Assembly (NCBI GenBank): GCA_951230915.1
Contig: OX579641.1
Span: forward strand, 24,406,254 to 24,470,253
DNA from: Antitrichia curtipendula
Lineage: Eukaryota; Streptophyta; Bryopsida; Hypnales; Leucodontaceae
DNA length: 64,000 nt
Direction: 5' to 3'
The notes beneath the pieces were generated by a model. That model did no database searches. It had not been told where the DNA came from and was given only the letters and a program-made list of their open reading frames with translations. Below are positions 34,001-45,689 of this stretch, piece by piece (position 1 is the first letter of the stretch; every line of letters starts with the position of its first letter). Both the position numbers and the translations under genes were made by a program.

Positions 34001-36142
34001 CCATTGGCGATATCGGAAGTGCCAAAAAGCGAGCCACAACTCCAATTCACGCAGAGCATCTTTTGAGGCTGCCCCGGATGATAACCACCAAGATCGAATG
34101 GCCAAATACCTTATCTCAGCTTCCTCCATAGTGATTGAGTCTTTATATTGCTTGCATAGACGTATATGTTGGTGTTGCATATCCGGTTTGATGAGCTTCT
34201 GGGTATGCCGGTGCAACAAAGTACTCCAGTGCAGAAGACATGTTCGTTCGCGATTGACCATCTCCATTTTGGGGTTCCCCGTGCCATATACAATTCGAAC
34301 AGCATTCCAATTTGCTTGCGCGCTATCTGCCATGAAGCCCTTGAAGTTTGTATTCACTACGCCGTTGCGTCTCATGACATCATTTAGTAACCTCCACATA
34401 ATGCACTGGATCTCAGTATCTTCAGATTGCATGTCACAAACGACAATTGTCATGACCTTTCTACATCCTGTGTCATAGACATGGCAGGCCATGGTGGTCC
34501 AATCCTTTACTCGTTTTACGTGATCAAACATGAGCCACGCGTTCTCCAAATCTCCTCCCACTTGCATACGCTTCACCAAGTCTACCCCACTACCAAGTCC
34601 ATTGACCAACATCTTAAACAAGTACATTTTTTCTTTTCCCTGTCCAGGAAAAATGCTCTCATGAATGTATTCAAACTTTAGATTTCGTTTCATATTCATA
34701 ATGCTATCTATGACCCCACCTTTTCCAGTGCTACGAAATGAAGAAATAGTGTTACGGATGTTCGGGGAACTAAGGATTTGGAACCTATCCATGACATCTT
34801 CCAGCGACTTCCCCCGCAGCAACTCCTTTGGACCTTCACTGTTGTGTATGAGGTAGTTCTCCAGAAATTGTTTACTAGCTGCAAGGGCTATGACTGAGTT
34901 AGTGGCACTAGGGTTTTTTAAGACTTCACCTGCAATGAGCTCCGAAATGGTGTCTAACGACTCTCTACAGGTTCCAGAAGCAACAGGATGCATGTGATTA
35001 CCCAAATGGATGCATGCTCTTGTCATCCCTGGAGTATCACTATAAACGTAATAAACTCTAGCATCACAAGTACTGACGCAGTGGGGTGAACTTTTGCATA
35101 TTTTGCAAAGAACAGTAGAATCCTTTGGAGAGAGTGCACCAACATAGAAAGGAGTAGGAGTATATCCACACCATTCAGTCTCATTCCGCTTGGAAGATCG
35201 CCTGAAATAGTCACAATCGGAATTGTTACAAATCAAATGACCTGTACAAGATGATTTTCGGAATTTCAAGCTATCCTGATTATGGATATTGGATGTAATG
35301 GTCCGACACCATGCATGCCCATCGTATCGTTTATCCATACCCTGTAAGTTCCCAGCAGCGGATGATGAAGACGGAGCACGAAGAGAAGGCAACTCGAATA
35401 CTACGTTTCCATCAAAGTCTGCAAGAAGGTACTGTACTTTCTGATGGTCGAGCAAATCATAATCTAATGCAGCAACCTCGTTCCTAGATCCGCGAATAGA
35501 TGCTAGTTTGCGAAGGCACCCAACGATACTGTGCCCGACTAAAATATTTGGGTGAGTTGGTGGTCTTGAGTGAGTGGACAAAGCAGGACTAGTAGTAGGC
35601 GTGGAGTACCTACCGGATGTTGTTTCCTGTATGTCACTACAGACACGTCTAGGAAGTGTTGTTGCAAGACCTGGTTGACTAAGCGACTCTCCCTCCGGCT
35701 CACTAGATAAATCTATCACAGGGACATTAACTTCTAGCTTCACTCGGACAAGTTGAATTGGAGTCGTAGCAATTGTAAAGCGATCACTGTCCACAGAAGT
35801 TCCTATATTTTGGCCTACAAACAGCATGTTAACAGTAGAGTGGTCTGACTCCCGTGGCAATCTCTCAGTAGAAGTATCCTGCATGATAGAAGGCAAACCA
35901 TATACCCTATAACGCCCTCGACGGAGGTGCCAGCAATGACCGTCCTCTAGAATTAACTTTGGCATATGGATGGACTCTATTAAGTGCCCCAAATCAGACA
36001 TGACTTCCTCCTCAACATAAATACTAGATTGGAGAAATCCGAAACGAACATAAAGGAGGTGAGAAGACACTATAGCATACCCTCCTTCTCCTAAAGGCAG
36101 AACTAATGGAATTTCACGGCCATCCGCTCTAATGGTGGCCAT

Positions 36143-37628
36143 TGACGAAGCAAACTTGGACACACTTGAAATGAGAACACTTTTACAGCAACCATAGAAA
36201 ACAAAAACTCCTACTGAATGAAGTGATCCAGACGTAGAAAATATGCGGGCATGTACTTGTCTTACAACGGGAACTTCAAAAGATAGGAATAATGTGTCTT
36301 CATTGCGTATAATGATGCAGTACTATCACTAGCCCCCAATTTGGATGTCTAAAATCGCCGCCCAAATGTATATTAGGAGTAAGTACTCTTAAAGCGAGAC
36401 AATATCTAACCTAAGTCATAAATGAGAGTAATTCAAAATTCAAGGACCATGTGACATGTCTGTAGATTTGGGATACATGTAGAGAGGAGTCCACGTAGAC
36501 ACCTCCTACTTTGCTATCAGAACGCAGGCATAGGACCTTTTCCCCCCATCCCATGATACATCACGGCGTCATTGCAGAGTTGTCCCATAAAATCATAAAA
36601 AATGTAGCTGACCTATATATATGATGACAGGAAGATTTTGAAAACGGGCTAAATCTAGGGTGACTGATTTCAACAGCTCTTGGAACTGGCCGTCACTACC
36701 AACTGACAAACAAGTATTAGATATAACATGTGAACACAGTTGTGGTTGCCGAAGTTTAGGTTCACAGTTGTGGTATACTGTTCAGAGGCGCTGTGTCTAA
36801 ATGAAATTACAAAAGGAGAGTAGGACTTTCAAATTGGTCATTAGGATATGTATGGACATCTTAGTTAGAGGATTTTGGAAGGGTCATTACTTTCTGAAAG
36901 TAATATGAACTATTAGTCTCATGCCTTTAGCACAACACATACCCGACAGTAGTTTATTGAGTAAAGCGAGGAAATCCAAGAAGAGAGGAAGGTCCCATTT
37001 CTCATCACGAAAGGAGTTAACCCTTGCACAATTGAGAAGGCAAAGTACTGAGACCAAGAAGAGAGTGGCCCTGCTATGTGGGACATCCTGCATCGAAGAC
37101 AACAAAGCGTCCAAAACCTCCAGCGACCATTCTGTAAGTCCCGCATGATTGCATGATGATAATTTGCTTTTTGAATTACATTTACTTCTAGAACTAGAAA
37201 TCAACCAAGCGTTTCCTACATGATCATTATCATGCAATGTTGAAAGTGACCCTTGAATACAGATTCGATGATACCTACATTAGGAAAAAGATGCCCCTAG
37301 CATTGTTCCAAATTTTATAACTTGGGTCAATTCTAACAATCATACATTGTCTCGCAATTCATAGAATCGGGATTAAGCAGCGTTCCATTTTCCTGTTCTA
37401 TAAGCTGATGTTCTTAGAACCGGGATAGTCTACATGCACAAGGAACTTTCTGGGAAACCTAATTTTAAGAGGTCCGTGGGAAAAGACGAACGAAACGGAG
37501 CTCGGTGCGCGTCTGGTTCACTTTTATGGAGGTAGTTCTTAGAGTTTAGGGTTTAGTGTTTTGCGAGTTTCCGCTACCTCAGCATCAGTTTTGCTCATCC
37601 TTTCTCACTTCCTCAATAGACCGAAACA
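36143..37628. promoter_or_regulatory. Divergent intergenic region between transposase and methyltransferase genes
   Basis: About 1.5 kb separates the two head-to-head start codons and should hold both promoters. A telobox-like GTTTAGGGTTTAG lies at about 37546-37558, some 70 bp before the plus-strand start codon. This is a common position for such motifs in plant promoters. A possible extra minus-strand exon is annotated separately inside this region. Confidence 0.5.
36943..37131 (-). CDS. Possible minus-strand exon of unknown gene
   Basis: On the minus strand a 189-nt open segment is bounded by TTACAG| and |GTATGTG, both good splice sites. Its translation (SLEVLDALLSSMQDVP, LFLDFLALLNKLLS) is helical and protein-like. 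It could be a 5' exon of the transposase gene, a remnant of another captured gene, or chance. The opposite strand is also open and has a donor-like GTAAGT at about 37134. Confidence 0.25.
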
Positions 37629-40600
37629 ATGGTGCGGAAGCCAGCGACCAGGAATGCAGCTCCAAGAGGACGCAGCCGCGACGGAGATCGCGTCAACGAC
37701 GAGTGGGATGGCGGCCGCGAGAACGACGAAGGGGCGTGAGACAGAAGCAGTCCCCAGAAAACGCATCGAGCCGAGCCTGCGAGCGACGCCGGAGAAACCC
37801 TGACAGTCCAGGGCAACAAGGTGACATTTTTTGGGTTTCGTCTCGCCTTTCAATTTGCTTGCGCATCAGGGTTTAGGGGGTGACCAGTCCCTCTCGGCGC
37901 CGAGAGCGTCCAGCTTTATCCCCGAGGTGATCCCACTGGGACGGGTGATCGGGTCAAGGTGAAACATTTTTTTGGTTTCGTCCTGCCCTTCAATTTGTTT
38001 GCGCATCAGGGTTTAGAGGGTGACCAGTCCCTCTCGGCGCCGAGAGCGTCCAGCTTGCTCCCCCAAGGTGATCCCACTGGGACGGGTGATCGGGTCAAGG
38101 TGAAACATTTTTTTGGTTTCGTCCCGCCCTTCAATTTGCTTGCGCATCAGGGTTTAGGGGGTGACCAGTCCCTCTCGACGCCGAGAGCGTCCAGCTTGCT
38201 CCCCCGACGTGATCCCATTGGGACGGGTACTAGGGTCAAGGTGACATTTTTTTGGTTTCGTCCCGCCCTTCAATTTGTTTGCGCATCAGGGTTTAGAGGG
38301 TGACCAGTCCCTCTCGGCGTCGAGAGCGTCCAGCTTGCTCCCCCGACGTGATCCCATTGGGACGGGTACTAGGGTCAAGGTGACATTTTTTTGGTTTCGT
38401 CCCGCCCTTCAATTTGTTTGCGCATCAGGGTTTAGGGGGTGACCAGTCCCTCTCGGCGCCGAGAGCGTCCAGCTTGCTCCCCCGACGTGATCCCATTGGG
38501 ACGGGTACTAGGGTCAAGGTGACATTTTTTTGGTTTCGTCCCGCCCTTCAATTTGTTTGCGCATCAGGGTTTAGGGGGTGACCAGTCCCTCTCGGCGCCG
38601 AAAGCGTCCAGCTTGCTTCCCCGACGTGATCCCATTGGGACGGGTACTAGGGTCAAGGTGACATTTTTTTGGTTTCGTCCCGCCCTTCAATTTGTTTGCG
38701 CATCAGGGTTTAGAGGGTGACCAGTCCCTCTCGGCGCCGAGAGCGTCCAGCTTTATCCCCGAGGTGATCCCACTGGGACGGGTGATCGGGTTAAGGTGAA
38801 ACATTTTTTTGGTTTCGTCCCGCCCTTTCAATTTGTTTGCGCATCAGGATTTAGGGGGTGACCAGTCCCTCTCGGCGCCGAGAGCGTCCAGCTTGCTCCC
38901 CCGACGTGATCCCATTGGGACGGGTACTAGGGTCAAGGTGACATTTTTTTGGTTTCGTCCCGCCCTTCAATTTGTTTGCGCATCAGGGTTTAGGGGGTGA
39001 CCAGTCCCTCTCGGCGCCGAAAGCGTCCAGCTTGCTTCCCCGACGTGATCCCATTGGGACGGGTACTAGGGTCAAGGTGACATTTTTTTGGTTTCGTCCC
39101 GCCCTTCAATTTGTTTGCGCATCAGGGTTTAGAGGGTGACCAGTCCCTCTCGGCGCCGAGAGCGTCCAGCTTGCTCCCCCGAGGTGATCCCACTGGGACG
39201 GGTGATCGGGTTAAGGTGAAACATTTTTTTGGTTTCGTCCCGCCCTTTCAATTTGTTTGCGCATCAGGGTTTAGGGGGTGACCAGTCCCTCTCGGCGCCG
39301 AGAGCGTCCAGCTTGCTCCCCCGACGTGATCCCATTGGGACGGGTACTAGGGTCAAGGTGACATTTTTTTGGTTTCGTCCCGCCCTTCAATTTGTTTGCG
39401 CATCAGGGTTTAGGGGGTGACCAGTCCCTCTCGGCGCCGAAAGCGTCCAGCTTGCTTCCCCGACGTGATCCCATTGGGACGGGTACTAGGGTCAAGGTGA
39501 CATTTTTTTGGTTTCGTCCCGCCCTTCAATTTGTTTGCGCATCAGGGTTTAGAGGGTGACCAGTCCCTCTCGGCGCCGAGAGCGTCCAGCTTTATCCCCG
39601 AGGTGATCCCACTGGGACGGGTGATCGGGTTAAGGTGAAACATTTTTTTGGTTTCGTCCCGCCCTTTCAATTTGTTTGCGCATCAGGATTTAGGGGGTGA
39701 CCAGTCCCTCTCGGCGCCGAGAGCGTCCAGCTTGCTCCCCCGACGTGATCCCATTGGGACGGGTACTAGGGTCAAGGTGACATTTTTTTGGTTTCGTCCC
39801 GCCCTTCAATTTGTTTGCGCATCAGGGTTTAGGGGGTGACCAGTCCCTCTCGGCGCCGAAAGCGTCCAGCTTGCTTCCCCGACGTGATCCCATTGGGACG
39901 GGTACTAGGGTCAAGGTGACATTTTTTTGGTTTCGTCCCGCCCTTCAATTTGTTTGCGCATCAGGGTTTAGAGGGTGACCAGTCCCTCTCGGCGCCGAGA
40001 GCGTCCAGCTTGCTCCCCCGAGGTGATCCCACTGGGACGGGTGATCGGGTTAAGGTGAAACATTTTTTTGGTTTCGTCCCGCCCTTTCAATTTGTTTGCG
40101 CATCAGGGTTTAGGGGGTGACCAGTCCCTCTCGGCGCCGAGAGCGTCCAGCTTTATCCCCGAGGTGATCCCACTGGGACGGGTGATCGGGTTAAGGTGAA
40201 ACATTTTTTTGGTTTCGTCCCGCCCTTTCAATTTGTTTGCGCATCAGGGTTTAGGGGGTGACCAGTCCCTCTCGGCGCCGAGAGCGTCCAGCTTGCTCCC
40301 CCGACGTGATCCCATTGGGACGGGTACTAGGGTCAAGGTGACATTTTTTTGGTTTCGTCCCGCCCTTCAATTTGTTTGCGCATCAGGGTTTAGGGGGTGA
40401 CCAGTCCCTCTCGGCGCCGAAAGCGTCCAGCTTGCTTCCCCGACGTGATCCCATTGGGACGGGTACTAGGGTCAAGGTGACATTTTTTTGGTTTCGTCCC
40501 GCCCTTCAATTTGTTTGCGCATCAGGGTTTAGAGGGTGACCAGTCCCTCTCGGCGCCGAGAGCGTCCAGCTTGCTCCCCCGAGGTGATCCCACTGGGACG

Positions 40601-43600
40601 GGTGATCAGGTTAAGGTGAAACATTTTTTTGGTTTCGTCCCGCCCTTTCAATTTGTTTGCGCATCAGGGTTTAGGGGGTGACCAGTCCCTCTCGGCGCCG
40701 AGAGCGTCTAGCTTGCTCCCCCGACGTGATCCTATATTTCGTGATGCCGCGGACCACATTAACTTTGAGTGCTGTACTGTTTTCCAGGTTTTGCCCGAGG
40801 CTACTCCTGATCTTTAGGTGGACATGGAACCTGAGAATGTTGAATCGCCTATCCCTGATCAGCCGGACATATCAATGGCTGAAGACATGGAAGAGGACGG
40901 ATCCGAGGCCGATGATTTAGAACCAGTGGATGACTTCATTTCGGAGGATGCTCTACGTAGATCCCAGAAAGTGAATTCGGTGTCGTCCATCTCAAGTCTC
41001 CGAATGAAGCCCCATTCCGTATCTCGACTCCGAATTCCATTGTGTCGCCTGTCTGCGATGCCTATGGTTAGACCAGCATTGAAGTCTGACTTGACTAGGC
41101 TAGCTGAAGAATTTGTCTTTGGGTACAGGGATGGGTCGGCCGTCTTCTATGTTTCAATTACAAATGAACGGGGGAAGAGGAGCACGTCAAAGAAAGTGAG
41201 AAGGTTGCATGGGGACCTCTTTGGAATGAAGAGAATGATGTGTTTAATGGAATTTTGAGTTCTACGCCGGAGTTGAAGCATCTCCAGAACTCTAAGTTCT
41301 TTGTATGCGATGGTAACCATCGGCTTCTGGCTTGGTCATCATATATTTCTCATCACCATGATAACGACCGAGATTGGCATGTTTCCGTTGACTCTATATT
41401 ATAAGAGACAAAGGGGCGGATTGGAGAAGTCATGCATGTTATGCACGACATAAATAAGTACGTGCTGAAATCTCTCCTCCTGTTTTGTGACTCTTTTGTC
41501 ATGTTTTCCTATGAGCCAAGGGATTCTGACGAATTGTTTGATTTGTAATTACAGACACACTGAGAATTCATTTATCCGGACAAGCTTGGTGCACACCTTG
41601 TACCGGGTCCGCAAATACGGAGTCATGCCCTTGGATAAGTTCGCCGATCACTTGAGTGCCTCTGAGATGTTACAATGCACTCAGAATTTGAGGAAGTCAT
41701 GGTACAGCATGTCGTTAGAGGTGTTTACGGCATTCATTTATCGTGTAAGTGTCACTGTTCCCCTTGAAGTACACTTCAGTTACATATATTCTTCAGTTCT
41801 CATTGTTTTCTTATCTCACTTGTCTTATCCATTTTCCGTTTCAGTATGAAATAGCTGCCGCAGCAGATACTGCAGTGAGGTTGTATAAGGAAGACACGCC
41901 AATGGAGGAGCAGACAGAGAATGGAGTTCTGGCTGCGATGAGACTAGGAACGAAAGAGAAGACAGCTGTTTTGACCAAAAAGTTGGGGAAGCTCACTGCT
42001 GTGGCTAATCCAAGTCTCGGGAAGGAGTGGCTTGATGAGGTGAGTTCTCATTTTGACAGATTTTCAATTTCTCAATGTTGTTGAATGTATTTGTAATTCT
42101 AATTTTTCCAATGATTCTGTGAAGATTGAGCGCCACTGGTGTACAAATACTATCCTAGAGATGACTCTCGACAAGTTGCAGATGATTACTACCTGCAATG
42201 TATCGTCAGAGCACAAAATCATGTGGTTACGTTGGTGGAACTCGTCCACCCAAACTAGAGAGGCTCGTCGATTTCCTATGAAGCCCGTGGGTGAAAATGA
42301 CTTAAAAGCCTTCTTAGTCAAGGCGTGTTGGTACGCAGGGGTGAGTGACTTCAACTGGTGTTTTATCTCCCCATTGTTCTCTACATCATTTGAATTCGTA
42401 ACTTAAATCTCTCTACAGGAGTTGACTTGCATGTTGATGCTTACCTAAAACCGCTTCCATCTCTTGAATGTTCAAATACAGGATGCAGTAATAGAAATGT
42501 TTGACAATATCGTCAAGAAGGATAATCTGGATTTGGCCATGGACTTGCCTCAAGAACCCGAGGGTTTAGCTGAATACATCGAGGGCTGGAGAATCCAACT
42601 GTGGGATCATTCATTCCTTTCTCACTTCAGAGGCCACGATGTCTTCAAAAAGTCTGATTTGTTTTCGAAGCACAAGGGTTCTGACCTCGTGGTCAAGCGA
42701 GTAATATTCAAGTAAATTTTTATTTGAACTGATTATTTTCAAATGCAATCAAATTTTGTTTTCTAGGGATCTCGTTTATATCACAGCTCTGAGACGTATT
42801 TACCTTGTCAGGTTCTTCAAGTACGAGTTGCTTTCAAAAGCAGCAATTGCAAAGCGCGACCTGCCTCTATTTCTAAGTACATGGCTAGACGTTTCCACCG
42901 AACACTGCATGTTTTCTCCTTCACAGTTGCGGTGGTGGACAAGTGCTCACTTGAAGTCCGGAGCATGGTATTTGGACTGCCCTCTTGAGTTCACACCTCT
43001 ACCGGAGGAGAGATTGAAACGTTCCATTGACTCCCAAGAACTTGTGCCTGAGTACGACGAGTTCAATGGCTTGGACGAGGATGCTAGAGCAAAGGCAATG
43101 AAGAGGAGGGAGGAGGCCGACAAGAAGATTGCCGTGAAGAACTCCGAGGCAATCGACAAGGCGCTTCAACGAGTGACGAAGAAGAAGTTCAAAACTGCTG
43201 AGAAGGTGAAGGTGACGTCTAAGGAGAAGAATGTGGAGCAGACTCCAAAGCAACTGATAGCCGGTTCATCTGTCGTGGATCAGGGTTCTCGATTGCAGAC
43301 ATCCATTTCTAGAGGCTCGAAGCGTGGATCGGAACGATTAGCACTCACGGAAACGGGCTTAGTTCGTGGACCCACTGTCATTGACTTCGTCAATGACACA
43401 GACATCTCCGTTGATGAATTCATTTGCAACTCGTCTCTAACGGTAGTTCTTGCTGATCCACTGCCTCCGCTTTACCATGACATACTAAAATTCATGGAAA
43501 AGGTGCGGCCCTCTCCTCTCATCTACAATGTCATTTTCACTCACTTGTTGTCTTTTTGTGTATTATACTGAATTTCCTCTTAATTGCAGCACGCAACGGA

Positions 43601-44982
43601 TAAAGATCGATCCTTCAAAGGAGTTCGAAGTACGTCGCCACGGGTGGACCTCATCATCACCGACATGCCTGAAGGGCTACCTGTTCCTACTGTGTCCAAG
43701 CCTCCTTCTGCGATTCCAAAGTGGAATCAGCGCTCCGATTCCTGGCTTGAATCTCTTTTCGAATTCGCCGATGGACATTTACAGGATGATGGGGCACTAC
43801 TTATTATTTATCCTTACAGGGCCCAAGCCCAAGCTGACATCCGTAGCTATGTAGATCCCTATGCTTTCAAATTACGGAAGGAATGGTGGGGGGCAAACCG
43901 CTTGCACTTAATGTCGCCCTTGGATCGTTCATTGACGGTAATGTCCCCTCTCGTGCCAAGTTCTTAGCTTCACTTCAATATTTTTCACATTCTGGTAAGA
44001 GCTGAAGTGACATTGATTACTTTTGTTTTGTAGACGTTGCGTTTCGGAATTCAGTTGTTTGTGAGGAACTTGCCGAACGTTGGTCCTTCAAAGTTTGCAT
44101 TCCAGCCCTGTCCGACATTGCTTGCACTCGAGGTGGATGTTGAGCGTGACGACATTATGCAGAACTTCACTACCTCGGAAACGATGGCCATGGACAAGGG
44201 TACTCCGTGGAGAGGGGCGCGTGAGAAGGACCCTCGATTTATGGCCATGTTCATTGAAGCGTCATCTATCCCGGGTGACATGGTTCTAGATTGTACGGCT
44301 TCAACTGGTACATTGTAGAACCAACCCTTCACATGTTAATGATGTAAATTACATTTCAAAGCTGTTGCACTTGATGTAGTCAAATTTTAATTTCAATTCA
44401 ATGTTCATGTTTCAGGGGCCTCAATCCACGCTTGCAGGCTTCTAGACAGGCACATTATAGCCCTAGAAGAAGACAAGGCCATCTTCGATGCAATGTTGGC
44501 TCCTCTCATTCATCTAGTTCATGTTGTTCCTGTAATACCTGCACCTGTGACATTGGCCTCTAACGATCCACATGTAGAGGAGGTCGTGGTTCAACATATT
44601 ATCAAGAAATCTCAATTCAGTAAGTAAGTCTTTTTTGAATTTGTACTTGTTCATGTTCATTTCACCTTGGCCTATCTTAAGACATTTATAACTCTTTTTT
44701 TTTCCATACAGCATGATTAGTAATGAGGTGCAACACTAGCCATTGTACTCTTCGCCCGGGTTTTTTCCTAGTCCGGAGCAACCGTACCTACTTCCCCCCT
44801 ATGCCGAGGCGTTAGCAGTTCAATTTGCATCCCAGCGCCTTCTCCCTACACGGAATAAGGCTACTCCTTTAGACCCTAGGGTGTTGGAATTTGTAGATGT
44901 GGAAGTTGAAGAAGCCGATGAGGAGACCTCTAGTAGTGATAGCAGTGTTCATTCTCACTCAATGTCTTCTTCGTCTACGTGA
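37629..44982 (+). pseudogene. ParB-like domain / N6A-N4C-type DNA methyltransferase fusion gene, broken
   Basis: Eleven exons with GT-AG introns and fully consistent phases: 37629-37820, 40818-41457, 41555-41744, 41845-42039, 42125-42340, 42419-42711, 42767-43502, 43590-43937, 44034-44307, 44416-44623, 44712-44982. The sum is a multiple of three once a 1-nt deletion near 41196 is allowed, giving about 1187 aa. Order: basic Arg-rich start; acidic segment; ParB/sulfiredoxin-like motif FFVCDGNHRLLAW (exon 2); long helical region; Lys/Glu-rich coiled-coil-like linker (exon 7); methyltransferase with motif IV (DLIITDMPEGLP, exon 8) before motif I (VLDCTASTGG, exons 9-10) and IALEEDKAIF. This order is typical of beta-class amino-methyltransferases, which methylate adenine N6 or cytosine N4 from S-adenosylmethionine. 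ParB-methyltransferase fusions are known in bacteria and phages. Damage: TGA 37737-37739, the frameshift, TAA 41402-41404, TAA 42446-42448, TAG 44737-44739. The exon 2 start could also be 40788, which would add an in-frame TAG. Confidence 0.8.
37818..40735 (+). repeat. Intron-1 minisatellite, 21 units of 139-142 bp
   Basis: GCGCATCAGG marks each unit, 21 times from 37861 to 40659, at spacings of 139-142 bp. Each unit contains a run of T after 'caaggtgaca', 'ggtttcgtcccgcccttcaa', a telobox AGGGTTTAGGG (some units AGGGTTTAGAGG) and usually the perfect palindrome CTCTCGGCGCCGAGAG. Spacings repeat as 141/142-139-139, a three-unit period of about 420 bp. The variant CATCAGGATTTAG recurs 839 bp apart, suggesting six-unit blocks. 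The first unit starts at the exon 1 donor (CAAG|gtgaca), so the array probably arose by duplicating the exon-intron junction. Confidence 0.95.
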
Positions 44983-45310
44983 TCTTGTTTTGAGATAGAT
45001 CATTCTTGTTTGATCTATTTCTCCATCTTCTACTCTTTCCTTTATGCATTTGAAAAATGATGCCAATATAGCTACTAGCTCATGGTCCTCAGATTTGAAT
45101 TTGTATTGTCAATATCTTGTCATGGTTTTGATTGTGGTAAATGACTGTATCTATAGTCATTTACTACTTGTTTTAGGGGGTGCGCCCCTTGATTTGCATA
45201 AATTGGTTAGAAACAAAGAGAGCTTTGTTGCTTTTAATTTTTGGGGTGGAAAGGGATCCAAATTACTTTAGTTCATATGATGTACTGCCATTTTTTATGT
45301 ACATGCAAGA
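44983..45310. other. 3' flank of the methyltransferase gene inside the MULE
   Basis: A likely 3' UTR after the final stop, AT-rich, with no further gene visible. Confidence 0.5.
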
Positions 45311-45475
45311 ATTTTTTATTTTTTATTTTTGAAACAAGCGAGTTGAGGAAACACACTGCAAAGGGTCTGTCAGGAAGAGAGGCTGATTTCTCGCAAGCTA
45401 GAGAAACTACTTCTACCAGGTTTCAAACCCGCAACCACATTATTTGGTTTAAGTACCTCTCGACCATCCTCCGGT
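45311..45475 (-). mobile_element. Candidate tRNA-derived SINE in the MULE right subterminal region
   Basis: On the minus strand, GGATGGTCGAGAGGTAC resembles a Leu/Ser-tRNA box A, and GCGGGTTTGAAACCTGG, about 35 nt downstream, resembles box B. A body of about 110 bp follows, ending in the A-rich tail AAAAATAAAAAATAAAAAAT. The layout (head, body, A-rich tail, about 165 bp) is that of a SINE. I see no clear target duplication. Confidence 0.45.
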
Positions 45476-45689
45476 AGTTTAGGATCATCGCGGCCCAACA
45501 TGCAAGATTTAGGCCATGTTCAAACCCTATAATTCCCTAAATCCACTGTAGAATTCCAAGGAGGCGCAATTACTAAACCCTAAACCGAATTAGTTCATTG
45601 TTTTATAACTTCAAGTATAGTGAAATTCAATAATATTTAGCCATAGAGTGTCCCTCAAGGGTTAAAATCATTTTAGGTATCCAAAATCC

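Larger units (their letters stand above)
14835..36142 (-). pseudogene. MULE transposase (WRKY/GCM1-like zinc finger, DDE/CxxH core, SWIM), broken
   Basis: Reading on the minus strand, exon 1 runs 36142-33996 and resumes at 16535-16523 after the LTR retrotransposon. An intron follows (GTATGT donor, TTTTGCAG acceptor), then exon 2 from 16250 to the stop at 14835. With the insertion removed, exon 1 is exactly 720 codons and the total is about 1191 aa. Residues about 298-385 hold a Cys cluster ending in CIHLGNHMH, like WRKY-GCM1 zinc fingers. Next come a likely first Asp (FDHVKR, about 539), a second Asp (ADSAQANWN, about 606) and CLLH (about 635), the D-D-CxxH pattern of MuDR/MURA transposases. 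A SWIM finger (CTC...CKH) lies near 1112-1135. It would cut and join the element at its inverted ends. Damage: the retrotransposon and three in-frame TGA codons (16119-16121, 15504-15506, 15093-15095), each where CGA is the simplest ancestor. The frame runs upstream of 36142 to a GTG at 36163, but the ATG at 36142 is the best start. Confidence 0.85.

Noticed and set aside
37861..37900. Interstitial telomere remnant
   Set aside because: Each unit has only about one and a half TTTAGGG repeats, so this is a telobox-type motif rather than a telomeric tract.
37861..40700. CRISPR-like array
   Set aside because: Units are contiguous 139-142-bp repeats without unique spacers, in a plant intron. It is a minisatellite.
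38809..40817. Repeated 62-63 codon frames starting MVSSRPFNLFAHQ
   Set aside because: They are the same minisatellite unit read in one frame, spaced by the 420-bp higher-order period, and are interrupted at each block.
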